NCBI GenBank assembly: GCA_018902385.1
Contig: JABSSW010000064.1
Coordinates: 162,888-226,887, forward strand
Source: Physcia stellaris
Taxonomy: Eukaryota > Ascomycota > Lecanoromycetes > Caliciales > Physciaceae
Direction: 5' to 3'
DNA: 64,000 nucleotides
Part shown: positions 45,074 to 58,724 of the stretch, piece by piece
Layout: each line of letters starts with the position of its first letter
Position numbering within the stretch: position 1 is the stretch's first letter
Translations under genes and position numbers: made by a program
The notes under the pieces: generated by a model
Told to the model about the DNA's origin: nothing
Database searches by the model: none
Seen by the model: the letters and a program-made list of their open reading frames with translations, nothing else

Positions 45074-46569
45074 CGTCGATTTCGACTCGAATAACACGTT
45101 CGAAATCGAAATAACGTAAAATTGATGTTTCGATAAATGTTTTGCGAAATCGTTTGAAAATTTTCAATGTTTCGTTAATTAAAAAAATGTGAATATTCGA
45201 TGATTTGTTACGATTTCGATTTTGATTTCGTTTGCGTTTACGAATATTTTTTCGTAATTTTTGCGATTTTTTTAACATAACGATCAAAAATTCAACAATT
45301 TTATTGAAATGTTTAATGAATCGTCGATAAAAATTAACGATGTCGAAAAATTGCATAATGTCGAAAACGTTGCAAAAAACAAATTATTTTTTAATGATTT
45401 CGATTTTTTTGTTTTGCATTCGTATTTTTTTGAATAAAACGACGAATTCAAAAAAAAATATTTCGTCAACGAATTATTTGCATTTTTCAAAAACAATATA
45501 TAATTTTTTTTTTTAAACGATCAAAAATTCATTTGATATCGTCGACATGAATTTCGACGTTTATCGAATAAATTACTATATCGTTCAAATATATTATGAC
45601 GTTAATATCGAAACGAATCGTCAAAATTCGATTGATGAAATTTTGAAACGTCGTCAAAACGTTAATAAAATTAAAAAAAAAATACGTTATATTCGAAATG
45701 ATCATATCGAATACGAAAAATTATTTTTTATTCGTTTTCATGTTTGATACGCAATCGATGATAAACAACAATCAAATCGATATTAATATATTTGACGACT
45801 TTGTTGAATTTATTTAAATTTTCATCGATTAACGAAAAAAATATTTATTTGTTATCGTGAAAATATTGAAACTTTTGTAATTTACACAATCGTAAATTAT
45901 CGTTTTTTTTGACGAACAAAAAAACGCTTTTGCAAAAAATTGAAAAAATTGAATGAATTCGTTGATTAAATGTTTTTCGATGTAAACACGCAATATTCGA
46001 AATTCATTTTCGAACAAAAAATAAATTGATTCATGCGATGATTTTTTGTTTTTTTTTAAATCAATAACATGATCGTTTGAATCATAATTCGTAAATTCGT
46101 AAATTTTATTTTCGTTATCGAATTTCTCATACGTTTTCAAAATTTCGAAAAACGTGATTTTGATATCGAATTTTTTTTTCATTTCAATCAAAACAAATTT
46201 TATTTGAATTCGTTTTGAAACGTACATTTCATGTATGTCGAATTGTTTGTCAATATACATTCGTACGAATATGAAATACGTTTCAATTTTTCTATCAATG
46301 AAATTTATAATCAATTGTTTTAATTCAATGTTTTCGATACAATTCGTTGTGAAAATGAAATGTTTTTTTTGTAACGTCAAATTTTGATATTGTGATCGTT
46401 TCAATTTATTTTGATTTTCGAAAATTGTATTCAAAACATGTTTAACGTTAAATTTCAATTCAAATTCACGATCAAAAACGATTTTTCGAAAAACGATTGA
46501 TTTTTTTGACGTTTGACATTTCGAATTGTACGAAATAAACGTCATATATTTTGAAACGATGATTGTCAA
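45074..46569 (-). pseudogene. Element E reverse transcriptase, decayed
   Basis: A 246-codon minus-strand frame (45829-46569) carries the start of RT (NDHVIDLKKNKKSSHESIYF, YIEKHLINEFIQFF). The frame at 45006-45356 carries IVNFYRRFIKHFNKIV and ILRYFDFERVIRVEIDAF, the connection to RNase H. The sequence between is more damaged. Confidence 0.8.
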
Positions 46570-46845
46570 TTGTTATTGCATCACAATTTAAAGTTTCGAA
46601 ACGACGAAAATCGAATTTTTTCGCATAAACATGATTTATCAAATTAATTTTCGTTTTTGTATCGAATATTGTTTTCGATTCGTTTTAAATTTGATTTTCA
46701 TTTTGTATATTAATTTTGATTTTGACGCATTTACGAATTACAAATTTTTTTAATTTTTTGCGACGTTTTTTTTTTGTTAACATGATTTTTGTTCATGTTT
46801 GTGAAAAACGACGTATCGAAATCAAAATTCGAAAATTTTTTCTTT

Positions 46846-47465
46846 TTAACGATTTGAGCGAAAATTATCAAATCGATTAATTTTTTGATTGTTTAAAAAT
46901 TTGATCAACGAAAATGATTGTACAAATTTTAATTTGATGATTTGATTTGTCACAATCGATACAATTATTTTTGTTTTGAATTTTTTTGAATTCGTTAACG
47001 AATCAACGATACATTCGAATATTTTTCGATTTGATTGATTCGTGATTCGAATTGATTTTGTTAATATTTTTGATTTTTTGATTTTTGAATTTCGCAATTT
47101 TGAATTTTTCGTTTTCGTTTTCAAAATTGTCAATATCGAACGAAATTTTACGTTTTTTGAAATTTTTGAATTTTTTTTTTTTTCAAAATTTGAAAATTTT
47201 TTATACGTTTGAATCGTTCAAACAATTTCGTTTTTGTAAATTTTTTTCTGAAAAACATGCAACGAAATTTCAAACGTAATTCGTCACGAAAATCGTTGAA
47301 TTTCATTGCATTTGTGAATTTGAATTCGAATTTGAATTCAATAAACATATTTGTTCGTTCGACATTGTAATTTTTAATCGATTGATTATGATTTTGTTTG
47401 TGTTTGCGATATTTTTTCAAAAAAATTTGTTGCAACGTGATTGTTCGTTCGATATCGTTTTTCAA
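46846..47465 (-). pseudogene. Element E gag-like region, decayed
   Basis: Lys/Asn-rich frames on the minus strand upstream of the polymerase part. Assigned by position only; no zinc knuckle survives. Confidence 0.5.
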
Positions 47466-48005
47466 AAAATTTTTGAATTCGTTTCAAATATATTGTTTGT
47501 TTGAATGAAAATCGATTTTTGCGTTTCAAAATTTGTTCGCATTGTTATTTGATTTAAAATAAATTTCAACATATGCGATTTTGATTAAATTCGAAAATTA
47601 AATTATATGATTCACGTTGTTTTGCGTGAATTGATTTTTCATTTGTTTACAATTTTTTCTTCATTTTTTGTAATTTTTTTTTTCGTATTGATTCAAAGTC
47701 GTTTCGATAATTTTCATGACGAAAAATTTTCAAACAAAATCGAAAACGAAAACGAAAACAAAAAAAAAAAAAATAAAAATTGCAAATTTCGAACGTTCGA
47801 CATTTCGAATTTGAAATTTGATTTTTTTTAATAATTTTTTCAATTTGTTGTTTGTAATAAATTAATCAAAAAATTACGTCAATATTTTCAACAAATTCGA
47901 AAAACAAATCATTGTCGAAATTCGACATAATATATGCGAAAACAAAAATAAATTTTGTTAAATATACACGAATGACATCATTTTGAAATATAATAACAAT
48001 TAAAA

Positions 48006-48325
48006 TGTAAAATTCGTATTAAAAATAATATAATTTAATGAATTATTGACATCAAAAATGTATAATTTGAAATGTAATATATTGATTTATTAATCGTTAC
48101 AAAACGAATTACGTTTTGCAATTGTTTTTTATTTATATTTTATTTATTCAATCGTACGAATTCGATAAATTTTGATTGAAAATTTTAATTTATTGAGTTT
48201 CGCGTTGATCGAATTGTAAAATGATTAAAATTGATTTTTTTCGAAATTATTCGAATTTCGATCATCGAATTGTTTAACGAAATGCGAATCGCATTTTCGA
48301 AAATTTTGAATTTTTATTTTTTACA
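48006..48325 (-). repeat. LTR of element E (5' LTR)
   Basis: 320 bases, same ends as 30890-31209, followed by the TSD ATATT. Confidence 0.85.
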
Positions 48326-48330
48326 ATATT

Positions 48331-48661
48331 TTTTGTACATAAATCGTTTTTTATAAAAAAAATATTTGACGTTTTTTTTTAATTAATCGAATAAAAAATC
48401 TTAAAATTTTCAGAATTTAAATTACGAATATTAAAATTTGATTATTGCGTGTATGCAATTTTTGTAATTTACATATCAATCAATAATTATAAAAAAAAAT
48501 TAATTATTTAATTTTAATTGTAAAACAAAATGAACGTAATTCAATTTTGTAATTGTGTAAAAATTAAAAAATTGACAAAATAATATTCAAACGCAAATTA
48601 CGTGATTAAATTTTATACATAAATTATGTTTTTATATTGTCATGATTTCAACGTAAATTTT
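48331..48661. other. AT-rich spacer between elements E and F
   Basis: No coding or repeat structure recognised; it keeps more TA-rich runs than the elements. Confidence 0.4.
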
Positions 48662-48666
48662 TTCAT

Positions 48667-48850
48667 TGTGACGAACGTATTATGTGTTGAACTTTGATAA
48701 ATATTTGAATTTTTATTTTATTACAGCGAAATTTGCGATTCGAATTTTGTCTATGATCAAATCATTTACATATAATTTGTTAAATCTTTATAATTAATTT
48801 TGCAATTTAGAATTCTGTTGTTAATTCATATCATTGCATGACATTTTATA
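48667..48850 (+). repeat. LTR of element F (5' LTR)
   Basis: 184 bases; TGTGACGAACGTATTATG to GACATTTTATA. Confidence 0.85.
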
Positions 48851-50608
48851 TTATTTTAAACTTTTACAAATTCACTCGAAGTATGTTTTCGTACATGTTT
48901 CAATCATAATTTGTAACAAACAATTGAATCGAGCATTGCATTTCGCAACAAAATTTCGTCGATTAAATTTTAATTTTTAAATCGTCAATTAACAAATTTC
49001 GATTTTTTTTTACACGTTTATTCAAATCATTACATTTATTTCATCGTTCGTTTGTGATACGCGAAATTAAAAAAACATTCACATTTTCAAAAAATCAATT
49101 TCGAAATTTCATATCAAATTTCAAAATCGTCATCGTGACTCAAAACTCGAATCATTTTTAACATTCGAGAACTTTTCAAAATTTTATTTAATATTTTACG
49201 AAATCAACATTTGTTTTCTGTCTCGATGATAAATTCAATAACATTTCGAGTCACAATTTACGAGTCAAAACATTCAATCAAATATTCAATATTTACATTA
49301 TCATTTCTATTGAAAAATTTTTCGAAATTTTTATTTATTTTTTAACAAATCGATCGTCATTTTTTGTTTTCGCAATAAATAAATACGATATTTTTGAAAA
49401 GCGATTGCGCATTTTCGATATCGAGAATTGATTTTCAAAATATTTTACATCAAAAAAGTTAGTCGACGTTGAATTCTATCAAAAACGTAATTTGATAAAA
49501 TGTTCAAATTGTCACGTTAATTTTCATAAAATTGTTTTGATGAATTACAAATTATATCACAATTTCAATTGTTCATTAGTTGAAAAAATCAAATTCGAAA
49601 TCGAATTGACAAAATTACAATCTCATATACAAACGAAAGCAGAGATTTTGACGATCGAATTGTTCAAACAAAAAAAAAACTCAATTGATTGAACAGAAAA
49701 ATCAGAAACAAACACAACGTGAAATCAAATTGATTGAATATCAAATCAAATGAGAAACGAAAAAACACGTTGAATTAATCGAACAAATTTATCAAAATAT
49801 TCAATTATTTAAATCAACATTTCGTGATATCGATATTTTCGATTTCAACTTTTATATGCGATATTTTGAAATAAAACACAATTTATAAAAAAATGTCTTT
49901 GATTATTTTTATTTGACTTTTTTGTCGAATCAGAAAGTCAATCTTTTCGAGACAAAAACATCAATTTTCGTCGCATTTTTATTTACAATCATTTTGTGAA
50001 TACACAAATTCATGAAACAATCAAATTGTAAAATTAATCGAACGCATTTCAATTAAAATTGAAAATCAAACAAAAATAAACAATATTGATGATGATATTT
50101 GTTTTGAAAATATTGAAATTTTTGAATTGTTATGATTCAAAAAAATTTTTGTTAAATTCGATAATTTTCAAATCAATTGAAAATTCAAATTTTCAATCGA
50201 AACATATGTCAAAATCATTTCGAAACAACATTCAACTAAGAATTTTTTTTAAAAAAATTCAAAATTTGTTTGTTTGATCTATATAACAAAATGATGAATT
50301 TTTAATAACATTTTCAACAAATTCAACATCAATATTTGAAACAAAATGTGTTCGATTTGTTGTTCAAATGTTTTCGAAAATTTGCATTCGCATGATTCAA
50401 AAATCAAATTTTCAACATTATACAAAATTTTGATCGAAATTTAACATGTGCATTTTTTACTATTTCGTTCGAATTTATCACGAAATCATTTATTTTTACA
50501 TTAAATTCTTCGTCGCAATATCATTTATGCGTCGAATGTTTCGTTCAATTTTCGTGAATGATTCGATTTTTAAAACATACGAAACAAATCAATTGTTCGA
50601 AAATGATT

Positions 50609-50674
50609 TGCAAACATTGCGAACAGAATTTCAATTTCAAAAACAAATTTCACGAGCATATTCGCGAACAACAT
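50609..50674 (+). pseudogene. C2H2 zinc-finger remnant in element F
   Basis: Encodes CKHCEQNFNFKNKF followed by HEHIREQH: CX2C, 12 residues, HX4H. The same kind of finger occurs at 52438-52503 and 57925-57987. Confidence 0.65.
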
Positions 50675-50756
50675 ATTCAGAAATCGAATATTAATTCGAA
50701 TTTTCGATTCTTTACATCAAAATTTACGTACAAAATCGAGAAAAATCAATAATCAT

Positions 50757-51090
50757 TTGTTCGTCTGTTTCGTTTGTTTCGTTTATTTTTTTGCAACATC
50801 AAAGTCGATATTTTGTTTTGCATCAATATTTGAATCAATATCATCAAAAAATTCGCATTTTTCTATTGCGACGTTCGATATTACATCAAAACAAACGAAA
50901 ATCGCAACAATGTTAATTACACGAAAATTTATATCAAAACGTCGAAATTGCAACGTTCAATTGTTCGTTTGTTTTTTCGTCGATTTTCTTTGCAATATCA
51001 AAATCGATATTTTGTTTTGCATCGATATCATTAAAATATTTATATTTTTTTATTGCGACATTCAATATCACATCGAAATCGATGAAAAAA
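50757..51090 (+). repeat. Diverged internal duplication in element F
   Basis: Two segments about 200 bases apart share GATATTTTGTTTTGCATC and TATTGCGACRTTC, so they look like a decayed tandem duplication. Confidence 0.5.
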
Positions 51091-51740
51091 TTATCAATTA
51101 ATTCATTTACATTTTCGATTTCAATTTTTCGAACATTTGTATCAAAACATCAAAAATTTTATCTCATTATCGATGATTTGATTCACATGTTTTTTGAAAA
51201 ATTTAAATCATTTTATTTACGTCAACATCAAAAAGATCGTTTTTTTTCGCAAAACATCGACGTTCGATCATTTGTCATATATCAATTTCGTATCATCGTT
51301 TATTTTTTGTTTACAATCAATCAAATGACATCGATTAGTCAAAATTTGAAAAATTCGAATTCGAAAAATTTTCAACAACATACGTTTGCGAAATCGATTC
51401 GTTTTGTTTTTGTTTTGTCAAAGAAATCGATTTTTTCGTTATACAAAAAATTAAACATTTTTTACATTTCGTTGCAATCAAAATTCTTATTTTTGCAATC
51501 AAGATTTTTATTCGTATAATTTACGTTTTCGTCGTCGTTTTCGTTTACGTTTTCGTCGTTTTTTTGATTTTCGATTTCAAATCACGTTTGTTGCATTTGT
51601 TTCGATCATTTCAGTTTTCGCAATGATTTGTTCGTTTATCAACGTTTTAATCAACGATATTTCTCGAATCGTCGATCGATGAAAGAAATGAAAAAATGAT
51701 TAGTCGTTTCGAAACGAAATTGAAAAAAAACGAAAAATAA

Positions 51741-51924
51741 TGTGACGAACGTATTATGTGTTAAATTTTAATAAATGTTTGAATTTTTATTTTATCACAA
51801 CGAAATTTGCGATTCGAATTTCGTTTATGATCAAATCATTTACATATAATTTGTCAAATATTCATAATTAATTTTGCAATTTAAAATTTTGTTGTTTATT
51901 TATATCATTGCATGACATTTTACA
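51741..51924 (+). repeat. LTR of element F (3' LTR)
   Basis: 184 bases, ends GACATTTTACA before the TSD TTCAT. Confidence 0.85.
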
Positions 51925-51929
51925 TTCAT

Positions 51930-53256
51930 TTGTTATTTTGTTAATTTGTTCAAAATTAACGTTTTAAAATTAACTTTATGACATTTTTATATGCATAAAA
52001 CATTTTGTATTGTTAAATTTTCTTTTTATAATTAATATTCTCGTTATTATTCAATATTAATTTTATTCATCATATGTTACGATAAAACGTATTGAATAAT
52101 AATGTGATGAATAAAATAATCGAATTGTTATTATTTAAAAGACAAAATACAAAATATGAATCAAATTGTCAAAACGTTAATTCGTTTTTGTCAAGATATT
52201 TTGATTTCAATTTTATGTGAAAATTTATCGTAACAAATGTAATCAACGAAAAAAATTTACAACGTTTTGATTGTGTCGCGTGACGAAAACATGCGAATCG
52301 TTTTTCGAAAAATTTATTAATAATACATGAAAAAAAATAAGAAAACGATTTGTTTTTTGATCAACAAATCAAAAATCTTCAATATTGCGTTCGAATTTTT
52401 GAGAATTCTTCAAATAAAAACGAAACACTCGATTGAAATGAATGATTTTTAAATGACGATGCAAATCATTGTTCGATTTGAAAATATCGTTGCATATACG
52501 ACAAACGCGAATTTTTTTTGAAAAAGTTCGAACGATAAACGAAACAAATAAACGAATCGAAAATTTGCGTCGAAAATTTTTTTTTAATGATTTGTGCGTT
52601 TAAATTCGATTTCGAGTCGATTAATCGATTAGTCAAAAACATTGTTTTTTCGTAATTTTGAGTCAAAAGTGACTCGTTTCAAATCGATTTCGAGTCATTA
52701 AGTCAACTTTAAACAATGAACAATTGATTTTAAATCAATTAAATCAACAATATCAAATATTTAAGTCATTTAATGATCAAAAGCAAATTTTTTTTATTTA
52801 ATTGTTATGTAATGTATGATACACGTATTATATCATAAATTATCTCTTTTTATGTGAAAAATACGTGAATTTTTCAAAAAAAAAAAATTTATAACGTTGA
52901 TAACGACGTCGCTACGCGTTTCTCGTCGATTTGTTTTGACAACGAACATCAAAAAACGCGAAAACGTTAAATTTAATTAAGATTTTTTCAATTGATGTTG
53001 AATTTCTACAATTGATTTTCGACTTTTGACGTTTTATGTTGACTTAAATACTTGTTATTGTTGATTAAATGATTCGAAATCGATTTAAATATTGTTATTC
53101 ATTGTTTAATGATTAAAAAGTCGATTTATAACGTTTATACAATTTGCATAATTCAATTGTAAACTTTATGTCGATAAACAATGAAATTTTTTTTCGACGT
53201 GCAAAATGCGATCATTGATTGAAAACGTGAAACATTTGATATTTTATATAACGAAA
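51930..53256 (-). pseudogene. AT-rich spacer with a C2H2 zinc-finger remnant at 52438-52503
   Basis: On the minus strand 52438-52503 encodes CRICNDIFKSNNDLHRHL then KIIH, a complete C2H2 pattern. It resembles the fingers found in fungal Gypsy polyproteins, so this is probably a fragment of a further element. No LTR seen; the rest is featureless. Confidence 0.5.
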
Positions 53257-53261
53257 TGTTT

Positions 53262-53456
53262 TGTTATGTTTGAAATGTAAATAGAATTGTTTAAAAATTA
53301 AAATGCGAAAAGTGTCAATTTATGTACAAAATCGACGATTTAATCATCGAGTCATCATTTAAATTATATAAAACAAAGACGAAATTCTTGTCAAAATTTA
53401 TGCGAGAATTATCTCATAAATTCATATCATTTAATTTGATTTTTTGTATCATAACA
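53262..53456 (-). repeat. LTR of element G (3' LTR)
   Basis: 195 bases, about two longer than its partner at 60516-60708. Confidence 0.85.
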
Positions 53457-53639
53457 ATCTGTCAATCAAAAAAAAAATCAATGTTTTTATTGATTTTCAT
53501 GTTTTATCATCATGCGTAATCATATCATGCATCATTTTATTATTTTTTCGTTTTTCGTTTGTCATTGCGATCATCAAAATTATTCGAATGATTAAATTCG
53601 TATTGCTCAATGAAATTCGTGACGTTGTTTAATTTTGAA

Positions 53640-54895
53640 ATATTTCGTTATTCGTCGTATTTTGAATCGTAATTCATTCAACGAATCAAATATTGAATGA
53701 TTAAAATTTTATTGTATTTTTTGATTCGTTTGTCGATTAACTTTTCAATTTCATAAAATTTGTATTGATTCGTATCATTTTTGATTTCAATGAAATCAAA
53801 ATAATGAAAACAAAAACGCGCGTAAAAATCAATTTCGATAAATGTTGATTCGAATTGTGCAATAAACACGACGAAATGAATTCGTTATGTTGATGACAAT
53901 TTCAATTTGTACACAAAACGTTCGATGCGTTCAAAAATTCGAAATGATTCGCAACGTTGTTGAAATAATTTCGAATTTGATTTGTGAAACAATTTGTAAT
54001 TTTTGTCGAATTGTAAATAAATTTTTTTATTTTGTTTTAATCGAATAAAAATATGACGCGAATCATAATATATTTTGATTTTGACAATTGCAAAATTCGT
54101 GACATCGATAATTTTTTGTTGATATTTTATGCGTTGCGTTGACAAATTCTGTACATTTGTTGTGTTAATTTCGATGAAATTCGATATCGCATTTTTGATT
54201 TTGAAATCATAAATGATTTCGTTAAAAAATAAATTTGTAACGACGTTAAACGTGTTGTTTAATTGCGTTTGAATTGTTGAAAAAATTAAAATGTAATCGA
54301 TATTTGAAAATTTTATGACGAAATATCGAATCGCAATTTCAACAATTTGATTGATTCGTTTTGACGAATCATTCGTTTGTAAATGATATGTCATTGAAAT
54401 TAACAATTGCGTGTTTAATTTGATGAAAAAAATTTGTCAAAAATCGAATATAAATTTCGAATTTTTGTTCGAAATTATAATTTCGAATATATTTCAATCA
54501 ATTATTAATAATCGATCGAATAATGCGTGAATTCATTTTTTCGTTTTATAAATTTCTTTGTCGAAAATTAATGAAATTCGACGAAAATGTTTACATATTG
54601 CGAACATAACAATATTCATTTCATCAAACATAATTAAAACGAAATCAATGACAATGATGTGAAATGAACGCGACGCGAACGTGAAAAACATCAATTTTTC
54701 GTACAATCGATATCGTTTGATTTTTGTTAATTGATATGTAAAACAATGTTCGATGTATTTTTTAATTTTTTTGAAAAATCGAAATATATATAAAATATTG
54801 ATTATTTTGTCATAATATCGATGAATTTTTGAATGTTGATTTGCATCGTGAATTAAACGAAATATTTCGCGTTTCATTGTGACAAATATACACAA
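53640..54895 (-). pseudogene. Element G integrase and chromodomain, decayed
   Basis: Zinc-binding and core: HRYYDKIINILYIFRFFK, YIEHCFTYQLTKIKRY, MTYHLQTNDSSKRINQIV. The C-terminal part has IKIYYDSRHIFIRLKQNKKI and YKLFHKSNSKLFQQRCESF, characteristic of one fungal Gypsy lineage. The chromodomain reads FYEIEKLIDKRI and YLIR*MNYDSKYDE*RNI, with two stops at conserved Trp. Confidence 0.85.
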
Positions 54896-55419
54896 TCGAC
54901 GCGAATCAATATCAACATGATATATAATGTTATTCGTATTTATCGCGAAATTGATTTTTGTTTTGAATTTTTTTGATATAAATTTCGTATCGTCATTTTT
55001 TTATTCATTGACGTTTCGTTTTTTTACGATGTTTTCGATCGTCGATAAAATTTGAAAATTTAGAATCGACGAATTTTGTTTTTTTTCGTGCATTCGAATC
55101 GTCAACGATTTTAACATCGTAATCATGTTTCGTCACGTTTTTTTGTTTTGATATTCGTTTTTGATTTTTTTTTTGATTTTTCGACATTGCGATAAAAATG
55201 TTTTGAAAAACGTAACAATCGAAATTATTCGAAAAATCGATTATTTCGTCATGATATGTGTTCAAATCAAATTTATTTTTTGAATTTTTGTCGATTTGTT
55301 CATTTTTAAACGTTAATTTTGATAACGCATTCGAAACAACATAATTTTTTTTATTTATATTTCATTTTCAATTTAAATTGTGACAGATAAATTGAAACAC
55401 GAACGAGACGAAAATTGAA

Positions 55420-56373
55420 TTTATCGATGTTGTTCGAATTCATCGTGATTTGTTTAACGATGAAAATATTGACGACATGATTCGTGAAAACGACAATGAT
55501 GTTTTTAATTGTTTTTATCATATGTCGAATTTTTTTGACAATTTATATTAAATCACACATTTCGAATTCGATAAATCAATATTTGATTTCGATTTCGTTG
55601 AACATTTTGTTTAAAAATAAAATGAATTCGATGTCGTTACGTTTGAATTTGTTTGAATTGTTGTTTGTTTTAAAATGATAAATCATCGCGTTGAATTCGC
55701 GTCGTTTAAACGCGTCGATGTCGATGTACAATTGTCGATCGAAATTGAAATGTATCAAAAATGAAATTTTGTTAAAAATCTTTTGCAATAGTCGATATGA
55801 TTTTAATTTTTCAATTGAAAAATTGTTCATTACAATTTTTTTCGAATAAATTTTTCGAATGATGTTTTTGTTGAACGATGATTGACGTAAAAATAAAATT
55901 TTGCGACGTTATAACGCGTTCGTTTTTTGAACATAAAACGCGATAAAATTTCGTAATCATTTTGTAAAATTTAAATAAATTTTCAAATTTTTGAAAATAT
56001 AAAAAAAATTCAATTTAATTATTGTTTTCAATTTATCGATTGCAATAATGAAATCAAAAACGTCGATTTTTTGAACAAAAAATACGATCGTGAAATAATC
56101 GAAAAAAAATTTTTTCGACGAGAAATTAATTTCATAAATATTCAATCGTTTCAATATCGAATGTAAATAAATCATATGTTTTTCAAAAATTTAAAAAAAA
56201 ACAACAATGTTATTTACGTAAACACGAACAAATTCGTGAAAATTTCGAAAAATGAAATCGATTCGTCGTTGTACGTACGAAGATGAATTTTTGAATTTCA
56301 TCATTGCAACGTTAAATTGTTTTTGTTTTCTATGAAAAACGACGATAAATTTATATCGATTTGCGAATTTCAT
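55420..56373 (-). pseudogene. Element G reverse transcriptase and RNase H, decayed
   Basis: RT: MKFANRYKFIVVFHRKQKQF, FNVAMMKFKNSSSYVQRRID, then VRVYVNNIVVF, where the lineage has YVDD. RNase H: FLIHFNFDRQLYIDIDAFKR and MIYHFK. Confidence 0.82.
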
Positions 56374-57096
56374 TAATTATTAATGAAAAAATTCGTTGCG
56401 TCGAAAACAAATATGAATTTGCATTTGATTACGATTGAAATAATGTTTGATTGAAAACATTGAATAAAAATTGATGAAAATGATTTTGTTTAATTCGCGA
56501 ATATTCACAACGATTCGCTTTTTGCGTTTTGAATCATTCGATTTAAATACGATTTTTATATTGCGAAAATTGAATAATCATGCGAAATGAATTGAATGAT
56601 GTATTTCATGCGATTTTGAACGTGCAATTTATTAAAAATTTGATTAATTAATTTTCGATTTGCAAAATTCAATGAATAAATTTTTGTTGTTTTTATTTTG
56701 ACATCGAGTTTGAATTCAATTGACATTCATTCATTTTTCGAAATTTTCATTGTAAATTCGTTGTCGTTTTATAATTTTGAATAATTTAACGCAACGTTTG
56801 CAAATTTAATTCGAACGTTAACGTCATCGTAAACGATAATTTCAACAAACAAAATTTTTTCACATTAATATTAAAATTTACAATAATAAAATCGTTAAAA
56901 TTGCGTGCAAAATTGATTTCAAAATTGTCATTTGCATTGACGAAATTAATCGCGATCGCATTTCGATTTTCATAATTAATCGTTATAATCGCGTTAATTG
57001 TCATAATCGAAACATTAAATTTCAACGTTTGTTTGAATCAATTTTTAAAAACAAACTTATGAACATTAACAATTAAATGAACGTATTTCGAATTAA

Positions 57097-58724
57097 TTAA
57101 ATAACATTTTTTTTTTCGTATTTTTGTACGAATTCAAAACGCGTATTTTTGAAAATGTAAACATTTTCAACGTCGACGTTATGAATTTGAACGACTTTTG
57201 TATGTGCGTCGATAATATAAAAAAATACATTTTCGTTTTGATTTAATCGTTCAATTTGTATTGACGTAAACATAAAATCGCGTTCAATAAACAAATTATT
57301 TTTATCACGTAATTTGAATGAAATTGTAAAAATTGATTTGATTGAAATTTTAATAATTTTATTAACACGAAGCAACGCGTTTGATTTGCGAATCAACATT
57401 AATAACATTTAATTTAATTTTGATGTTTTTGCAATTTTCAATAATAATCATTTGTTTGTTTACATTTATATTCATTCGTTCAAATTCAAATATGTCATTA
57501 TTTAAAAAATTTTTGTTTTCAATTTTTTCATTATGTAAACTTGACGCGTAAATGTGACGATCGCATTTTTGTCATCAATCGAAATTTCAAAATTCGAAAA
57601 ATTGAACGAAATATAATCAATTGTAATCACGACGACATCGTCAATATCGCGAATTTTAAAAAATTTCGAATTTAATCGAATTTGCGTTTTGTAATCGAAT
57701 ATTTTTGCATCAAAATTTACGATTTATTACGATGTATCGCATTTTGTATCAACGCATATATTGATAAAAAATTGTTTTATGTTTGTTTTTATCGTGACGT
57801 AACGTCACGAACGAAATTCGAAATTGAATCGTGTATTTGTTTTGACGTTTGATTGTATTGTAAATGTTTGATAATTATGAATATTTTTCGTCGACAACGT
57901 GTCAAATTTAATCGAAATTGTTTGACACGAACGCAACAATCGATGAAATTTATTATTAAAATAAAATTTCGATTGACAACGTTTGCATGAATAAATTTTT
58001 GTTTGCTTTGTTGAAATATTCACAAAATATTCGAATAATTCATGAATCACATAATTTTTATAGAATTTTTGAGTTTCGAAATGTTTTTCGTCATGATATT
58101 TATCATTTATCACAAATATTTTCGACGCGTTCTCAATATTCATGTTGTAATCATTTTAATAATTTTTTTCATCGTTCGAATAATTGTTTTTCGTTTTTTC
58201 GTTCGCAAAATACGTTCGTCGATATAATGTTTCATTATAATTAAACGTTTTATTTTGATTAAAATAAATATTTTGCTTAAATGAAAACGAAAATAAATTT
58301 GAAAAATCAACAAAATAATTATTAAAACGTAAAGATTGCGAATATTGAAATCGCGAATCGAACGTGTTTCGATTTTTTTGAATTTCGTTTTGTTACGTTT
58401 GTTGAAATCGATATTGTTGATTTGCGTATAAACGTTTTTGCATATTTTGTGTCGATTGTTGTCGATTTGAATAATTTGATTGATACGAACGTTGTTGTTA
58501 TTGAAAAACGTAAACGTTATTTTGTTTGTCAAATTGATATGAAATTGAATATTGCGTTTGTCGTGATTGCGAAAAAAATTCATTGAAATTTTCGTAATCA
58601 TTACGCTCATTGATGAAAAAAAATATATTATACGAATCGAATGAAATTGAAATTTGAAAACAATAAATGAATTGAAAACGACGATCGTTTTCGAATTGAT
58701 AATAAAAACAATATTTGTTTTCAA
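57097..58724 (-). pseudogene. Element G gag, zinc finger and protease region, decayed
   Basis: Gag-like frame 58140-58724. Cys-rich finger CKRCQSKFYFNNKF then HRLLRSC at 57925-57987 (partner His/Cys present). Frame 57097-57408 lies where the protease and linker should be. Confidence 0.55.

Larger units (their letters stand above)
30885..48330 (-). mobile_element. Outer Ty3/Gypsy element E with nested insertions (TSD ATATT at both ends)
   Basis: Two 320-base direct repeats (30890-31209 and 48006-48325), both TG...CA, are flanked by ATATT at 30885-30889 and 48326-48330. Between them, on the minus strand, lie gag-like DNA, reverse transcriptase, RNase H and integrase in the right order, interrupted by element B and by insertion H with element C. 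The 17.4-kb span is therefore a single old insertion, with at least two later insertions into its pol region. Confidence 0.85.
48662..51929 (+). mobile_element. LTR element F, short and possibly non-autonomous (TSD TTCAT)
   Basis: Two 184-base LTRs (48667-48850 and 51741-51924) begin TGTGACGAACG. They are flanked by TTCAT at 48662-48666 and 51925-51929. The interior is only 2.9 kb and shows no reverse transcriptase or integrase. It encodes remnants of Cys/His-rich protein (49492-49692; C2H2 finger at 50609-50674). The LTR ends resemble those of element B, so F may depend on that family. Confidence 0.85.

Noticed and set aside
58042-58244. Short plus-strand frames in element G
   Set aside because: They are antisense to the gag and zinc-finger region and are kept open by the base bias.
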